Origin: J054 sp965223095
GTDB lineage: Bacteria > Pseudomonadota > Gammaproteobacteria > Steroidobacterales > GCA-2729495
Direction of reading: 5' to 3'
Length of the DNA stretch: 64,000 bases
Assembly: GCA_965223095.1 (NCBI GenBank)
Contig: OZ244979.1
Location: 806,001 to 870,000, forward strand
Positions 1 to 8,942 of this stretch are shown one piece after another. How positions within the stretch are numbered: position 1 is the first letter of the stretch; each line of letters starts with the position of its first letter. The notes beneath the pieces are model-generated. The model ran no database searches. It had not been told where the DNA came from and worked only from the letters and a program-made list of their open reading frames with translations. A program made the position numbers and the translations under genes.

Positions 1-6
1 TGCCCG

Positions 7-2139
7 TCATGGACTAGGCAGCACGGACAAATCAGCCACGTCTAGAAAGAGAGCCTGTAGCGCACTGAGTAGGGCGAGCCGATTGGCGCGTTGCCTCGGA
101 TCATCGGACATCACCATCACATCATCAAAAAACGCATCAACGGGCTCGCGCAAGCCTGCCAGTGTCGACAGGATGCCCGCATAGTCTCCGGCGGATTTTC
201 GCTGCTGGTGATCATCGGCAATGGTCATCAAGGCTTGATGGAGATCGGTTTCCGCAGTTTCCACAAACAGATCACTATCGATTTTCGCGGTCTGATCTTC
301 GGTGGCGTCGCGCAAGATGTTGGCAATTCGTTTATTCGCCTGGGCCAAGCTCGCCGCGTCCGGCAAGGCTAAAAATTTCTGTACCGCCAGGAGCCGTCGA
401 TGGAAGTCAAAGGGTGATGCGGGTGAGCGTGCGCGGACGGCTGCGAACATTTCTCGGCTAATACGTCCGGACGCAGAGCCCGGCGCTTGGCCGTCGAGAT
501 AGTAGGCGCGCAGACGGTCATTGATGAACTCGAACACCTCGTCTGCAAGTTCGGGGTTTTTCGTGGTGGATAGGGGCTGGGTCGCTAAAGCGGCGCGTAG
601 GTACTTGGGCAAATCCAGCTCAATGCCCGACTCCACCAGAATGCGCACTAAACCCAAGGCGCTTCTGCGTAAACCAAAGGGATCTTTGTTACCGGTGGGT
701 CTGTTGCCAGTCGCGAAAATGCCCGTCAAGGTATCCAAGCGGTCAGCGATGCCCAATACTTGGCCGGCCACCGTATCCGGTAATCGGTCCCCCGCATAAC
801 GCGGCAGGTAATGCTGCTCGATGGCCTCCGCAACGCTCTGATCTTCGCCGTCTTCCAAGGCATAGTAGTAGCCGACCCGGCCCTGCAGTTCCGGGTATTC
901 GCCCACCATCTGCGTGAGTAGGTCTGCCTTGGCAAGTTCAGCGGCGCGCCCGACTGCTTCGCAGAGTTTTTCCGCATCCTGTTCTTGTGCCGCGAAACTG
1001 GGATTTGTTGACAGCCCGCGGCCCAAGTCGGCAACGCGCGCGGATTTGTCAAACAAAGATCCCAGGTCTTTCTGAAAAACCACTTGCCGCAGTTTTTCCC
1101 GTCTTTCGGCAAGGCTTTGTTGTAAATCCTGTTGCCAGAAAAAAGCGGCATCGGCTAATCGCGGTCGCACGACCCGCTCGTTACCGCGGGATACTTGCTC
1201 GGGTTCAAGGCTGTCTAAATTGCTGATGGTGATGAAATGCGCCATCAGTTTTCCGTTATCACCGCGCACGGGAAAATAGCGCTGATGCTCTTGTAGCGTG
1301 GCGATCAATACTTCCTCGGGCAGCCGCAAGAATTCTTGATCGAAACGGCCACAAATGGGAACCGGCCATTCCACCAATCCCGTGACTTCTTCCAGCACAG
1401 CAGTTTCCACCACGGCTTTGCCGCCGAGCTCCGCGGCGGCGGCATGCACGAGTTCTTCGATGCGCGCTTGCCGGGTGGCGAAGTGGGGCAAAACATGACC
1501 GGTGCTGGTTAAACTGTTCACGTAATCGGAAGCAGTCTGCAGGGCAATTGCCTGTGGCGCGTGATAGCGATGTCCATGGGTTAGATTGCCGCTTTGGTGG
1601 CTCATGATTTCCGCGGCTACGACGTCCGTACCCAGCATGAGTGCGACCCAATGCACCGGGCGCACGAATTCAGCGTCCCCAGACCCCCAGCGCATGCGTT
1701 TAGGAATCGGCAGTTTTGCCAGGGCCGTGGCGACGATATCGGGCAACAGATCTTGCGCGGGTTGCCCAGCCTGCGTGCCGCGATACATGAGCCACTCGCC
1801 TTTGTCTGTCGTAAGCCTGTCTAGATCTTCGACTCTTAGCTTAAATCCATCGGCGAAGGCTTTGGCCGCTCGGCTTGGCTGCCCCTGCTCGTCAAAGGCG
1901 ATACGAACGGGCGGTCCACGCTTTTCAATTTGCTGCTCAGCTTGCTCTAACTGTAGATCATGAATCAGCAGGGCCAGTCGACGCGGTGTCGCAAAACATT
2001 CCGTGCTGCCGCTTTCAAGCTTGGCATCGATAATGCCTTTGGTCACCTCCTGCGCGAAGGCTTCGGATAGCCGCCGCAGCGCCTTTGGGGGCAGCTCCTC
2101 GGTACCAATCTCAATGAGGCAATCCGCATGACCAGACAT
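7..2139 (-). CDS. glyS: Glycyl-tRNA synthetase beta subunit
   Basis: This is the beta chain of the bacterial alpha2-beta2 glycyl-tRNA synthetase, which charges tRNA-Gly in the cytoplasm. The N-terminus carries the family motif LIEIGTEELPPKAL. About 710 residues is close to the E. coli beta chain (689). It lies directly downstream of glyQ on the same strand. An upstream in-frame TTG (2166) overlaps the glyQ stop by 4 bp, but I prefer the first ATG at 2139 because the family normally begins just before the LIEIGTEELPP motif. The frame ends with TGA at 7-9, so the gene is complete. Confidence 0.97.
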   Translation of the reverse strand: MSGHADCLIEIGTEELPPKALRRLSEAFAQEVTKGIIDAKLESGSTECFATPRRLALLIHDLQLEQAEQQIEKRGPPVRIAFDEQGQPSRAAKAFADGFKLRVEDLDRLTTDKGEWLMYRGTQAGQPAQDLLPDIVATALAKLPIPKRMRWGSGDAEFVRPVHWVALMLGTDVVAAEIMSHQSGNLTHGHRYHAPQAIALQTASDYVNSLTSTGHVLPHFATRQARIEELVHAAAAELGGKAVVETAVLEEVTGLVEWPVPICGRFDQEFLRLPEEVLIATLQEHQRYFPVRGDNGKLMAHFITISNLDSLEPEQVSRGNERVVRPRLADAAFFWQQDLQQSLAERREKLRQVVFQKDLGSLFDKSARVADLGRGLSTNPSFAAQEQDAEKLCEAVGRAAELAKADLLTQMVGEYPELQGRVGYYYALEDGEDQSVAEAIEQHYLPRYAGDRLPDTVAGQVLGIADRLDTLTGIFATGNRPTGNKDPFGLRRSALGLVRILVESGIELDLPKYLRAALATQPLSTTKNPELADEVFEFINDRLRAYYLDGQAPGSASGRISREMFAAVRARSPASPFDFHRRLLAVQKFLALPDAASLAQANKRIANILRDATEDQTAKIDSDLFVETAETDLHQALMTIADDHQQRKSAGDYAGILSTLAGLREPVDAFFDDVMVMSDDPRQRANRLALLSALQALFLDVADLSVLPSP

Positions 2140-2162
2140 GACTGAACTTTTGACCTTTCTAT

Positions 2163-3077
2163 TCAAGCCGCGTCGGCGGTCTTGCGAAGTAGCGGAAACC
2201 CAAGATTTTCACGGCCGTCTAGATACGCTTGGCCAACACTGCGGGCGAGTTCACGCACGCGCAGTATGTAAGCTTGGCGCTCGGTGACGGAGATGGCCTT
2301 GCGCGCATCCAATAAATTAAAGCGATGTGAGGCTTCCAAGACTTGTTCATAAGCCGGTAAGCTCAGATCGGCCTCAACGAGGCGTTTACATTGCCGTTCT
2401 GCTTCGTCAAAGCTTTGGAACAAAACCGGCGTGTCAGCCAGCTCAAAGTTAAAGCGCGACATTTCTAGTTCGTTCTGATGAAAAATATCGTGGTAAGTCA
2501 CGCGGCCAAATTCACCATCCGCCCAAAGCAAATCGAAGACACTGTCCACACCCTGTAGATACATCGCAATGCGTTCGAGCCCATAGGTAATTTCCCCGGT
2601 CACCGGCCGGCAGTCCAGCCCACCAACTTGCTGGAAATAAGTGAACTGGGTCACCTCCATACCGTTCAGCCACACCTCCCAGCCTAATCCCCAAGCGCCC
2701 AGGGTAGGCGACTCCCAGTTGTCTTCAACAAATCGAATGTCGTGGACCAAGGGATCAAAACCCAAGCTGCGCAAGCTACCGAGGTACAAGTCTTGAATAT
2801 TGTCGGGCGAGGGCTTTATCACCACCTGAAATTGATAGTAGTGTTGGAGTCTGAAGGGATTGTCCCCATAGCGACCATCCGTGGGCCGGCGGCTGGGTTG
2901 TACATAGGCCGCGCTCCAGGGTTCTGGGCCGATGGCGCGCAAGAAGGTCGCCGGATGGAATGTGCCGGCACCCATGGGCATGTCGAAGGGCTGCAACACG
3001 GCGCAACCCTGCTCGGCCCAATAGCTTTGCAACGCCTGGATCAAATCTTGAAAAGTTGCCGGAATGGAGGAGGTCAA
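2163..3077 (-). CDS. glyQ: Glycyl-tRNA synthetase alpha subunit
   Basis: Catalytic alpha chain of the tetrameric glycyl-tRNA synthetase. It contains the class II aminoacylation core, with the motif PSRRPTDGRYG followed by HYYQFQVVIKPSPDNIQ. The open frame extends to 3161, but the upstream 28 residues look non-native. A TTG at 3077 preceded by GGAGC at a 6-nt spacing gives 304 residues, matching the E. coli length (303) and the family N-terminus (TFQDLIQALQSYWAEQGC). It forms an operon with glyS, and its upstream region is shared with divergent glnA. Confidence 0.95.
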   Translation of the reverse strand: MTSSIPATFQDLIQALQSYWAEQGCAVLQPFDMPMGAGTFHPATFLRAIGPEPWSAAYVQPSRRPTDGRYGDNPFRLQHYYQFQVVIKPSPDNIQDLYLGSLRSLGFDPLVHDIRFVEDNWESPTLGAWGLGWEVWLNGMEVTQFTYFQQVGGLDCRPVTGEITYGLERIAMYLQGVDSVFDLLWADGEFGRVTYHDIFHQNELEMSRFNFELADTPVLFQSFDEAERQCKRLVEADLSLPAYEQVLEASHRFNLLDARKAISVTERQAYILRVRELARSVGQAYLDGRENLGFPLLRKTADAA

Positions 3078-3185
3078 CAGATCGCTCCGAAACAAACGCG
3101 AAAGTATAGCCGGGTTGGGGTGCCGGGCGGCAGCCGGGGCCGGCCAGCGACGATTGCCCAATAAGGGTGCCGATTAGTCTCGCGA

Positions 3186-3202
3186 TGCACTACAATAGTG
3201 CG
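3186..3202 (+). promoter_or_regulatory. Probable NtrC-binding site upstream of glnA
   Basis: TGCACTACAATAGTGCG is an imperfect palindrome matching 14 of 17 positions of the classical NtrC box (TGCACY-AWWW-TGGTGCA). It lies about 80 bp upstream of the sigma-54 promoter element, the normal enhancer distance. ntrBC itself lies just downstream of glnA, so the circuit is probably autoregulatory. Confidence 0.8.
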
Positions 3203-3264
3203 CCCCGGGCAGGTCCGGCAAAAATAAATTTTTATAAAACAAATACTTAGTACTCGGCCTTTGA

Positions 3265-3280
3265 TGGCATGCTTCGTGCA
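3265..3280 (+). promoter_or_regulatory. Sigma-54 promoter of glnA
   Basis: TGGCATGCTTCGTGCA matches the -24/-12 consensus: GG at 3266-3267 and GC at 3278-3279, separated by exactly 10 nt. The predicted start site is near 3291, leaving a leader of about 108 nt before glnA. A strong ribosome-binding site (GGAGG, 3388-3392) precedes the ATG. Confidence 0.85.
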
Positions 3281-3398
3281 TCACTGGGAGGCTACCGCCA
3301 CCGGCCTGCTTGCGGCGTAGTAAGGAAAAAAGCGATCGATCGGCATCCAAGCGACCGGTCGGCTAATCATAAAATTCAGAGCCCATTGGAGGAAAATC

Positions 3399-4808
3399 AT
3401 GACATCTGCTGATGTACTCAGCCTGCTAAAAGAAAAAGAAGCCAAATTCGTCGATCTACGCTTCACCGATACCAAGGGCAAAGAACAGCACGTGACGGTG
3501 CCGACCCATACCGTCGATGAAGGTTTCTTCGAAGACGGCAAGATGTTTGACGGTTCGTCCATTTCGGGCTGGAAGGGCATTAACGAATCGGACATGATTT
3601 TGATGCCCGATCCCGAAAGCGCGGTGCTGGATGTCTTTACCGAGGACGCAACGGTCAACATTCGCTGTGATGTGATCGAACCATCCACGATGCAGCCCTA
3701 TGGTCGTTGTCCGCGCGGTACCGCGCGACGTGCCCTGGAATATTTGAAATCCACGGGCATTGCCGACGACGCGTACTTTGGACCCGAGAATGAATTTTTC
3801 GTGTTCGATGACGTTCGCTACCATGCCGACGTTCAAGGCGCCGCGTACGCCATTGACTCCTCCGAAGGTGCCTGGAATTCAGGCACGATTCATGACGACG
3901 GGAACCACGGCCATAGACCTGGTATCAAAGGCGGCTACTTTCCGGTACCCCCGGTAGATTCCCAACATGATCTTCGCTCAGCCATGTGCTTGGCCTTGGA
4001 AGATATGGGGCTGGTAACAGAAGTTCACCACCACGAAGTGGCCACGGCTGGCCAAGGTGAAATCGGCGTGCAATTTGGGTCTTTGGTTCGTAAAGCAGAC
4101 GAAGTCCAAATTCTCAAATACGTCGTACACAACGTCGCCCATGCCTACGGCAAGACGGCCACCTTCATGCCCAAACCCCTAGTTGGCGACAACGGCAGCG
4201 GCATGCACGTGCATCAGTCCTTGTCGAAGGGCGGCAAAAATATTTTTACTGGCGATGCTTATGGCGGCTTATCGGAAACCGCATTGTTTTACATCGGCGG
4301 CATACTTAAGCATGCAAAAGCTTTGAATGCATTTACCAATGCTAGTACTAACAGCTACAAGCGCTTGGTCAAAGGTTTTGAAGCGCCGACCTTGCTCGCC
4401 TATTCAGCACGCAATCGTTCTGCTTCTGTGCGGATTCCGTTTATTCCGAATCCAAAAGGGCGGCGTATCGAAGTACGTTTTCCAGATAGCACTGCCAACC
4501 CCTACTTCGCGTTTACGGCCATGCTCATGGCGGGCTTGGATGGCATCAATAAGAAAATTCATCCTGGCGATGCGATGGATAAGGATCTTTACGATCTGCC
4601 GCCAGAAGAAGAAGCGCAGCTACGAACCGTCGCGTTTGACCTTGATGAGGCCCTCGATGCGCTAGATGCCGATCGAGAGTTCTTGCAGGTCGGGGATGTG
4701 TTCAGCGATGACCTAATCAGCGGTTACGTAGATCTGAAGCGCGAGGAGACCACCCTGCTGCGGATGACCACGCATCCGGTCGAGTTCGATATGTATTACA
4801 GCCTCTAG
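3399..4808 (+). CDS. glnA: Type I glutamine synthetase
   Basis: ATP-dependent synthesis of glutamine from glutamate and ammonia; a cytoplasmic dodecamer. The 469 residues equal the enterobacterial enzyme. Visible family motifs include FDGSSISGWKGI near residue 50, NGSGMHVHQS near 265 and DLYDLPPEE, whose Tyr398 is the expected adenylylation site. The gene is preceded by an NtrC box and a sigma-54 promoter and followed by a strong hairpin, then by a DUF4124 gene and ntrBC. The arrangement is the nitrogen-assimilation cluster usual in gammaproteobacteria. Confidence 0.98.
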   Translation: MTSADVLSLLKEKEAKFVDLRFTDTKGKEQHVTVPTHTVDEGFFEDGKMFDGSSISGWKGINESDMILMPDPESAVLDVFTEDATVNIRCDVIEPSTMQPYGRCPRGTARRALEYLKSTGIADDAYFGPENEFFVFDDVRYHADVQGAAYAIDSSEGAWNSGTIHDDGNHGHRPGIKGGYFPVPPVDSQHDLRSAMCLALEDMGLVTEVHHHEVATAGQGEIGVQFGSLVRKADEVQILKYVVHNVAHAYGKTATFMPKPLVGDNGSGMHVHQSLSKGGKNIFTGDAYGGLSETALFYIGGILKHAKALNAFTNASTNSYKRLVKGFEAPTLLAYSARNRSASVRIPFIPNPKGRRIEVRFPDSTANPYFAFTAMLMAGLDGINKKIHPGDAMDKDLYDLPPEEEAQLRTVAFDLDEALDALDADREFLQVGDVFSDDLISGYVDLKREETTLLRMTTHPVEFDMYYSL

Positions 4809-4817
4809 GGGCGAACT

Positions 4818-4860
4818 ACTAGGGCAGGGTTTTGGTGAAAAATGCCAAAACCCTGCTAGT
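4818..4860 (+). terminator. Hairpin between glnA and the DUF4124 gene
   Basis: A perfect 12-bp stem (GCAGGGTTTTGG at 4824-4835 with its complement at 4845-4856), 9-nt loop, extended by ACTA/TAGT outside. There is no T-run after it, so it may be a Rho-independent-like attenuator or an mRNA-stabilising 3' hairpin. It covers a possible TTG start at 4832, which argues for the next gene starting at 4892. Confidence 0.6.
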
Positions 4861-4891
4861 TCGACAAGGTAGCTTGCGCTACAGTTACAGC

Positions 4892-5443
4892 ATGCGCAGC
4901 TTACTGATTATGTTAATTGGGCTAGTCTTTGGCACGGCCATGGCTAGCGAGGTCTATCGTTGGGTTGATCGAAACGGCCAAGTTCATTTTTCGGACCGTC
5001 CCCAAGCAGGGGCTGAAGTCGTTGAGATCAAGCAGTCGAAAGTCGTGCAGCAAAGGCCGGCGCCGCGTGCTAGCGCAGCGTCGGGCAGTTCGGTAGCGGC
5101 GCCGGCAAGCTCAACCGACGAGCCAGAGCCCAACGGCCCTTATCGGTTGTTGGCGATTAATAGTCCAGCCCAGGAGGAGGTGCTGTGGAACATCGGGGGC
5201 CAACTCGACGTCGCCCTGCAGCTGGAACCGTCGCTGATGCGCGGTCACAGCATCGAGTTGTCCCTGGACGGCCAGGTCGTCTCATCGCTGCCGAGTCTGC
5301 GAGCCGAATTGTCGGAGGTGTACCGCGGCGTTCACGTCCTGACAGCGACAGTGGTAGACCGCAAGCGCGCGATCATCATCGAGAGCGCGCCGGTGAGATT
5401 CACCGTGCAGCAGAGCTCCCTGCTGAACCGACCGGGCGGTTAG
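4892..5443 (+). CDS. DUF4124 domain periplasmic protein
   Basis: A 183-residue protein with a signal peptide (MRSLLIMLIGLVFGTAMAS) followed by the DUF4124 signature EVYRWVDRNGQVHFSDRPQ. The middle (about 45-80) is Ala/Ser/Pro-rich, followed by a beta-rich domain. DUF4124 proteins are exported and of unknown function; they are frequent between glnA and ntrB in gammaproteobacteria. An in-frame TTG start at 4832 would put 20 extra residues before the signal peptide and sits inside the hairpin, so ATG 4892 is preferred. Confidence 0.85.
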   Translation: MRSLLIMLIGLVFGTAMASEVYRWVDRNGQVHFSDRPQAGAEVVEIKQSKVVQQRPAPRASAASGSSVAAPASSTDEPEPNGPYRLLAINSPAQEEVLWNIGGQLDVALQLEPSLMRGHSIELSLDGQVVSSLPSLRAELSEVYRGVHVLTATVVDRKRAIIIESAPVRFTVQQSSLLNRPGG

Positions 5444-6492
5444 CGCCCGCCAGCATCCTCGATAACCTCGCCACCGCCATCGCGGTGGTCGATGCAAGTG
5501 CCCGGATCACGGCCCTAAATCCAGCGGCCGAAAGTTTTTTTGGAGTCAGCGAGCGCACGGCCCTGGGCCGCGGCATCAACGACCTCGGGCCGGGTTTACA
5601 GGCTTTGGATGAGCTGATTCAACGAGCCATCGCCAATGGCCAAGCCTACGGTCAGAACCTCGAGCTGCATCTTCCGCATCTAGACAACCAGCTGCCGCTC
5701 ATGGCCTGTCGCGTGTCGGCTCTGCAGGGGGTAAGCCCGGCTGCTTTTGTCATTGAGCTGCTTGATGCCAGTCAGTGGCGTCAGCTTGATCGGGAGAAAG
5801 CCTTGATCAGTCAGCATGGTGCCAGCCGAAAAATGATCAGCCAATTGGCCCATGAAGTCCGCAATCCCCTGGGTGGTCTGCGCGGTGCTGCGCAGTTGCT
5901 GGATCGTGAACTGGATGATCCCGATCTCAAAGAATATACCCAGGTCATTATTCGCGAGGCCGATAGACTCGCGGCATTGACGGATGATTTGCTCGGGCCC
6001 ATTCGCCAGGCCTGTAGCGAGCGGCTGAATGTCCACGAACTCTTAGAGCGCGTCATTCTCTTGTTAGAAAATTCCGCACCGCGGGAGATCGCTATTTTTC
6101 GAGATTACGATCCCAGTCTTCCGGCTTTGACTGGGGACGCCGATCAACTCATTCAAGCGGCACTCAATCTAGGGCGAAATGCGATTCAAGCCCTGGGGGA
6201 ATCCGGACAACTCATTTTTCGCACCCGTGCTTTGATTGGCTATGTGATTGGGGATGTCCGGCATCGTCTGGTCTTGAGCATCGAAATCGAGGATGACGGT
6301 CCTGGCGTTCCCGATGAAATTCGCGATTCATTGTTTTACCCGCTGGTAACGGGTCGCGACGATGGCACTGGCCTGGGTTTGCCCTTGGCCCAGGATCTTG
6401 CCAGCCGTCACGGTGGTCTGGTTGAGTTTGAATCCGCACCGGGGCGCACGGTATTTATGCTGCGCCTGCCGGTGGAGCCGGGTCATGAATGA
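5185..6492 (+). CDS. glnL: Nitrogen regulation sensor kinase NtrB
   Basis: Histidine kinase/phosphatase that controls NtrC phosphorylation in response to PII. It has an N-terminal PAS domain (starting near ILDNLATAIAVVD), the HisKA motif with the phospho-acceptor His in LAHEVRNPLGGLRGAAQLL, the DYDPSLPAL segment, and a HATPase domain (DDGPGVPDEI, GTGLGLPLAQ). The start is a problem. Between GTG 5185 and GTG 5485 the frame has no ATG, GTG, TTG or CTG. GTG 5185 has a strong AGGAGG upstream but gives an 86-residue Arg-rich extension overlapping the previous gene by 259 bp; GTG 5485 cuts into the PAS domain. A non-standard start (for example ATT or ATC) near 5400-5460 is possible. Confidence 0.9.
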   Translation: MEHRGPTRRRPAAGTVADARSQHRVVPGRPGRLIAAESASRIVGGVPRRSRPDSDSGRPQARDHHRERAGEIHRAAELPAEPTGRLAPASILDNLATAIAVVDASARITALNPAAESFFGVSERTALGRGINDLGPGLQALDELIQRAIANGQAYGQNLELHLPHLDNQLPLMACRVSALQGVSPAAFVIELLDASQWRQLDREKALISQHGASRKMISQLAHEVRNPLGGLRGAAQLLDRELDDPDLKEYTQVIIREADRLAALTDDLLGPIRQACSERLNVHELLERVILLLENSAPREIAIFRDYDPSLPALTGDADQLIQAALNLGRNAIQALGESGQLIFRTRALIGYVIGDVRHRLVLSIEIEDDGPGVPDEIRDSLFYPLVTGRDDGTGLGLPLAQDLASRHGGLVEFESAPGRTVFMLRLPVEPGHE

Positions 6493-6548
6493 CAGTGTGA
6501 TGCACAGCGGTGGTCAATCACCGCAACAATTGTCCTGGGTCAACTAGC

Positions 6549-7952
6549 ATGGCGAGCCCTAGCCACCGTGTTTGGATTCTCGATGACGATGAGTCGGTAC
6601 GTTGGGTTATTGACCGGGCCTTGCGCGCTGAAAACATTCGCAGCCGGCAGTTTTCATCCGCGGCCGAACTGATCGCACAGCTTGAAGAGGATCAGCCCGA
6701 TCTACTCATCACCGATGTGCGCATGCCGGGTATGAGTGGTTTGGAGTTGATGGAGAGGCTACAGCAAGGTGGCTATGACTTTCCGATCATTGTAATGACC
6801 GCGCATGCCGATCTCGATGCCGCCGTGGCCGCCTATCAAAGCGGCGCTTTTGAGTATCTGCCCAAGCCCTTCGATATCGACGACGCCATGGTGCTGGTTT
6901 GGAAAGCCCTGCGACAGGAATCCGCGCCGGGCGAGACCGACTCTCCCAGTCCGTCTCCCTTGCCCGCCATGATTGGTCAGGCGCCGGCCATGCAGGAAGT
7001 TTTTCGCACCATTGGCCGCTTGTCGCGAGCCAGTATGAACGTCCTCATCACGGGCGAGTCGGGTACTGGAAAAGAGTTAATCGCGCGGGCGTTGCATGAG
7101 CACAGTCCGCGGGCAAGGCACGCGCTGGTGGCCCTCAACACCACGGCCATATCTCCGGAATTGTTGGAGTCGGAATTATTCGGTCATGAGCGCGGCGCGT
7201 TCACGGGTGCCGATAGTCGCCGCATTGGTCGTTTTGAACAGGCTGACAAGGGCACTTTGTTCCTGGATGAAATTGGCGATATGTCATTAGCGCTGCAGAC
7301 GCGTTTGTTGCGCGTACTAGCCGAAGGAGAGTTTTATCGTGTGGGTGGCCAAGCGCCGATCCATGTGGATGTTCGGGTCATCGCTGCCACTCATCGGGAT
7401 TTACAGACGGCCGTTGACGATGGAAATTTTCGCGAAGACTTATTTCATCGACTTAATGTAATCCAAATTCATGCGCCACCCTTACGCGACCGGCGCGAAG
7501 ATATCCCCTTACTGTTGCAACACTATCTGCGCGAAGCCGCGCAGGAGCTGGGTGGTGAAACCAAGAGCCTGAGCCCCGAAGCCATGGATAGACTGCGAGG
7601 ATTTCGCTGGCCGGGCAATGTGCGACAGTTGGTCAATGTTTGCCGGCGGCTTACGGTTAGTGCACCAGGCCCGGTGGTTCAAATCGAAGATTTGCCATTG
7701 GAATTTGGGGGTCTTGCCAATGGTGAGATTTCGGCGGATTGGGTGGCGGATCTGGCCCTTTGGGCCGAGATTCAGTTGGTTTCAGGCACACAGCCGCCGC
7801 TGTTGGAAACTGCCTTGCCGGAGTTCGAAAAAACCCTGATTCGAGCCGCCCTGAATCGCGCCGCTGGTCACCGGCAAGAAGCCGCGCGGCTATTGGGGTG
7901 GGGACGCAATACGCTAACCCGAAAGATCCGCGAATTGGGCCTCGAGGCCTAG
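6549..7952 (+). CDS. glnG: Nitrogen regulation response regulator NtrC
   Basis: Sigma-54-dependent activator of 467 residues (469 in E. coli). It has a receiver domain (1-125; phospho-Asp in LLITDVRMPG), a central AAA+ ATPase domain with Walker A GESGTGKE, the sigma-54-contact loop GAFTGAD and GTLFLDEIGDM, and a C-terminal Fis-type helix-turn-helix (AARLLGWGRNTLTRKIREL). ATG 6549 is chosen over an upstream GTG because the receiver domain starts right after it. It is expected to bind the site at 3186-3202. Confidence 0.96.
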   Translation: MASPSHRVWILDDDESVRWVIDRALRAENIRSRQFSSAAELIAQLEEDQPDLLITDVRMPGMSGLELMERLQQGGYDFPIIVMTAHADLDAAVAAYQSGAFEYLPKPFDIDDAMVLVWKALRQESAPGETDSPSPSPLPAMIGQAPAMQEVFRTIGRLSRASMNVLITGESGTGKELIARALHEHSPRARHALVALNTTAISPELLESELFGHERGAFTGADSRRIGRFEQADKGTLFLDEIGDMSLALQTRLLRVLAEGEFYRVGGQAPIHVDVRVIAATHRDLQTAVDDGNFREDLFHRLNVIQIHAPPLRDRREDIPLLLQHYLREAAQELGGETKSLSPEAMDRLRGFRWPGNVRQLVNVCRRLTVSAPGPVVQIEDLPLEFGGLANGEISADWVADLALWAEIQLVSGTQPPLLETALPEFEKTLIRAALNRAAGHRQEAARLLGWGRNTLTRKIRELGLEA

Positions 7953-7995
7953 TCTTTACTGGCCGTTCACGTTTGGTACGACGATTGCGAACCGC

Positions 7996-8937
7996 TTATT
8001 CACTCAACTCCAGACTGCCAATGAGTGCGTCAATGGATTGCATCGCATGACGGTCCAAGTAATCAACGATGCCGTCATTGATGGCTTTGCATATCAGCGG
8101 ATCATAAAACAAGGCTGTGCCGACACCCACCGTCGTGGCGCCGGCGATCATGAATTCGATGGCATCACTGGCACTGTTGATGCCGCCCTGGCCGATGATG
8201 GGAATGCCTAAGGGCCCGGCGACTTCAAAGACTTGTTTTACCTTGAGCAATGCAATGGGCTTGATGGCAGGCCCTGATAAGCCGCCTTGCACATTGGCGA
8301 TGATGGGCTGTCGCGTCTCGGCATCGATGGCCATGCCCATGATGGTATTGATGACCGCCAATCCGTCGGCGCCTGCTTCGATACAGCGGCGCGCATTCTC
8401 CCTAATGTCCGTTTGATTGGGGGAAAGCTTCGCGATGATGGGCTTGGTGGTCGCGGCTCTGCAGGCGCCGACCACCTGTGCGGAAGACTCCGGATAGTTA
8501 CCAAAAGAAACGCCGCCCTCTTTGACGTTCGGGCAGGAAATATTAATCTCGATGGCGTCGATGGGTGAATGATCAAAACGCCGGCAGACTTCGGCATATT
8601 CTTCCACCGTTGAGCCGCAGACGTTGGCAATGAAGCGTGTTTCTGAGAAATCCAGCGACGGCAGTATGTTGTCGACGACGTGATCCGCGCCGGGATTTTG
8701 TAGGCCAATGGCATTGAGCATGCCCATGGGTGTTTCGTACACCCGGTGCGCCGGGTTGCCGAGTCGCGGTTCAAGCGTGGTGCCCTTCAAGACCACAGCG
8801 CCCACATCGGTATTCGAGAAGCCGGCCACGCGCGTGTACTCTTCACCAAAGCCAACGCAGCCCGACAGCAGCACAATGGGCGAGTCGAGTTGTAGGCCAC
8901 AGAATTCAGTTTTCAATTGCTTGTTTTTCGAATTCAT
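7996..8937 (-). CDS. pyrD: Dihydroorotate dehydrogenase, class 1B-like catalytic subunit
   Basis: FMN enzyme oxidising dihydroorotate to orotate in pyrimidine synthesis. The 313 residues match the length of class 1B PyrDB (about 311). NAIGLQNPG, INISCPNVKEGG (catalytic Cys as in class 1) and IIGQGGI...GTALF fit this class. Class 1B enzymes normally need the PyrK electron-transfer subunit; no pyrK lies in this window. ATG 8937 is chosen; a GTG at 8979 would run into trmL. Class 1B rather than membrane class 2 is less usual in gammaproteobacteria. Confidence 0.88.
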   Translation of the reverse strand: MNSKNKQLKTEFCGLQLDSPIVLLSGCVGFGEEYTRVAGFSNTDVGAVVLKGTTLEPRLGNPAHRVYETPMGMLNAIGLQNPGADHVVDNILPSLDFSETRFIANVCGSTVEEYAEVCRRFDHSPIDAIEINISCPNVKEGGVSFGNYPESSAQVVGACRAATTKPIIAKLSPNQTDIRENARRCIEAGADGLAVINTIMGMAIDAETRQPIIANVQGGLSGPAIKPIALLKVKQVFEVAGPLGIPIIGQGGINSASDAIEFMIAGATTVGVGTALFYDPLICKAINDGIVDYLDRHAMQSIDALIGSLELSE

Positions 8938-8942
8938 TGCTG

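Noticed and set aside
3236..3250. AAAACAAATACTTA shared between 3236-3249 and the complement of 13018-13032.
   Set aside because: Short AT-rich match between two intergenic regions with different context; chance is the simpler explanation.
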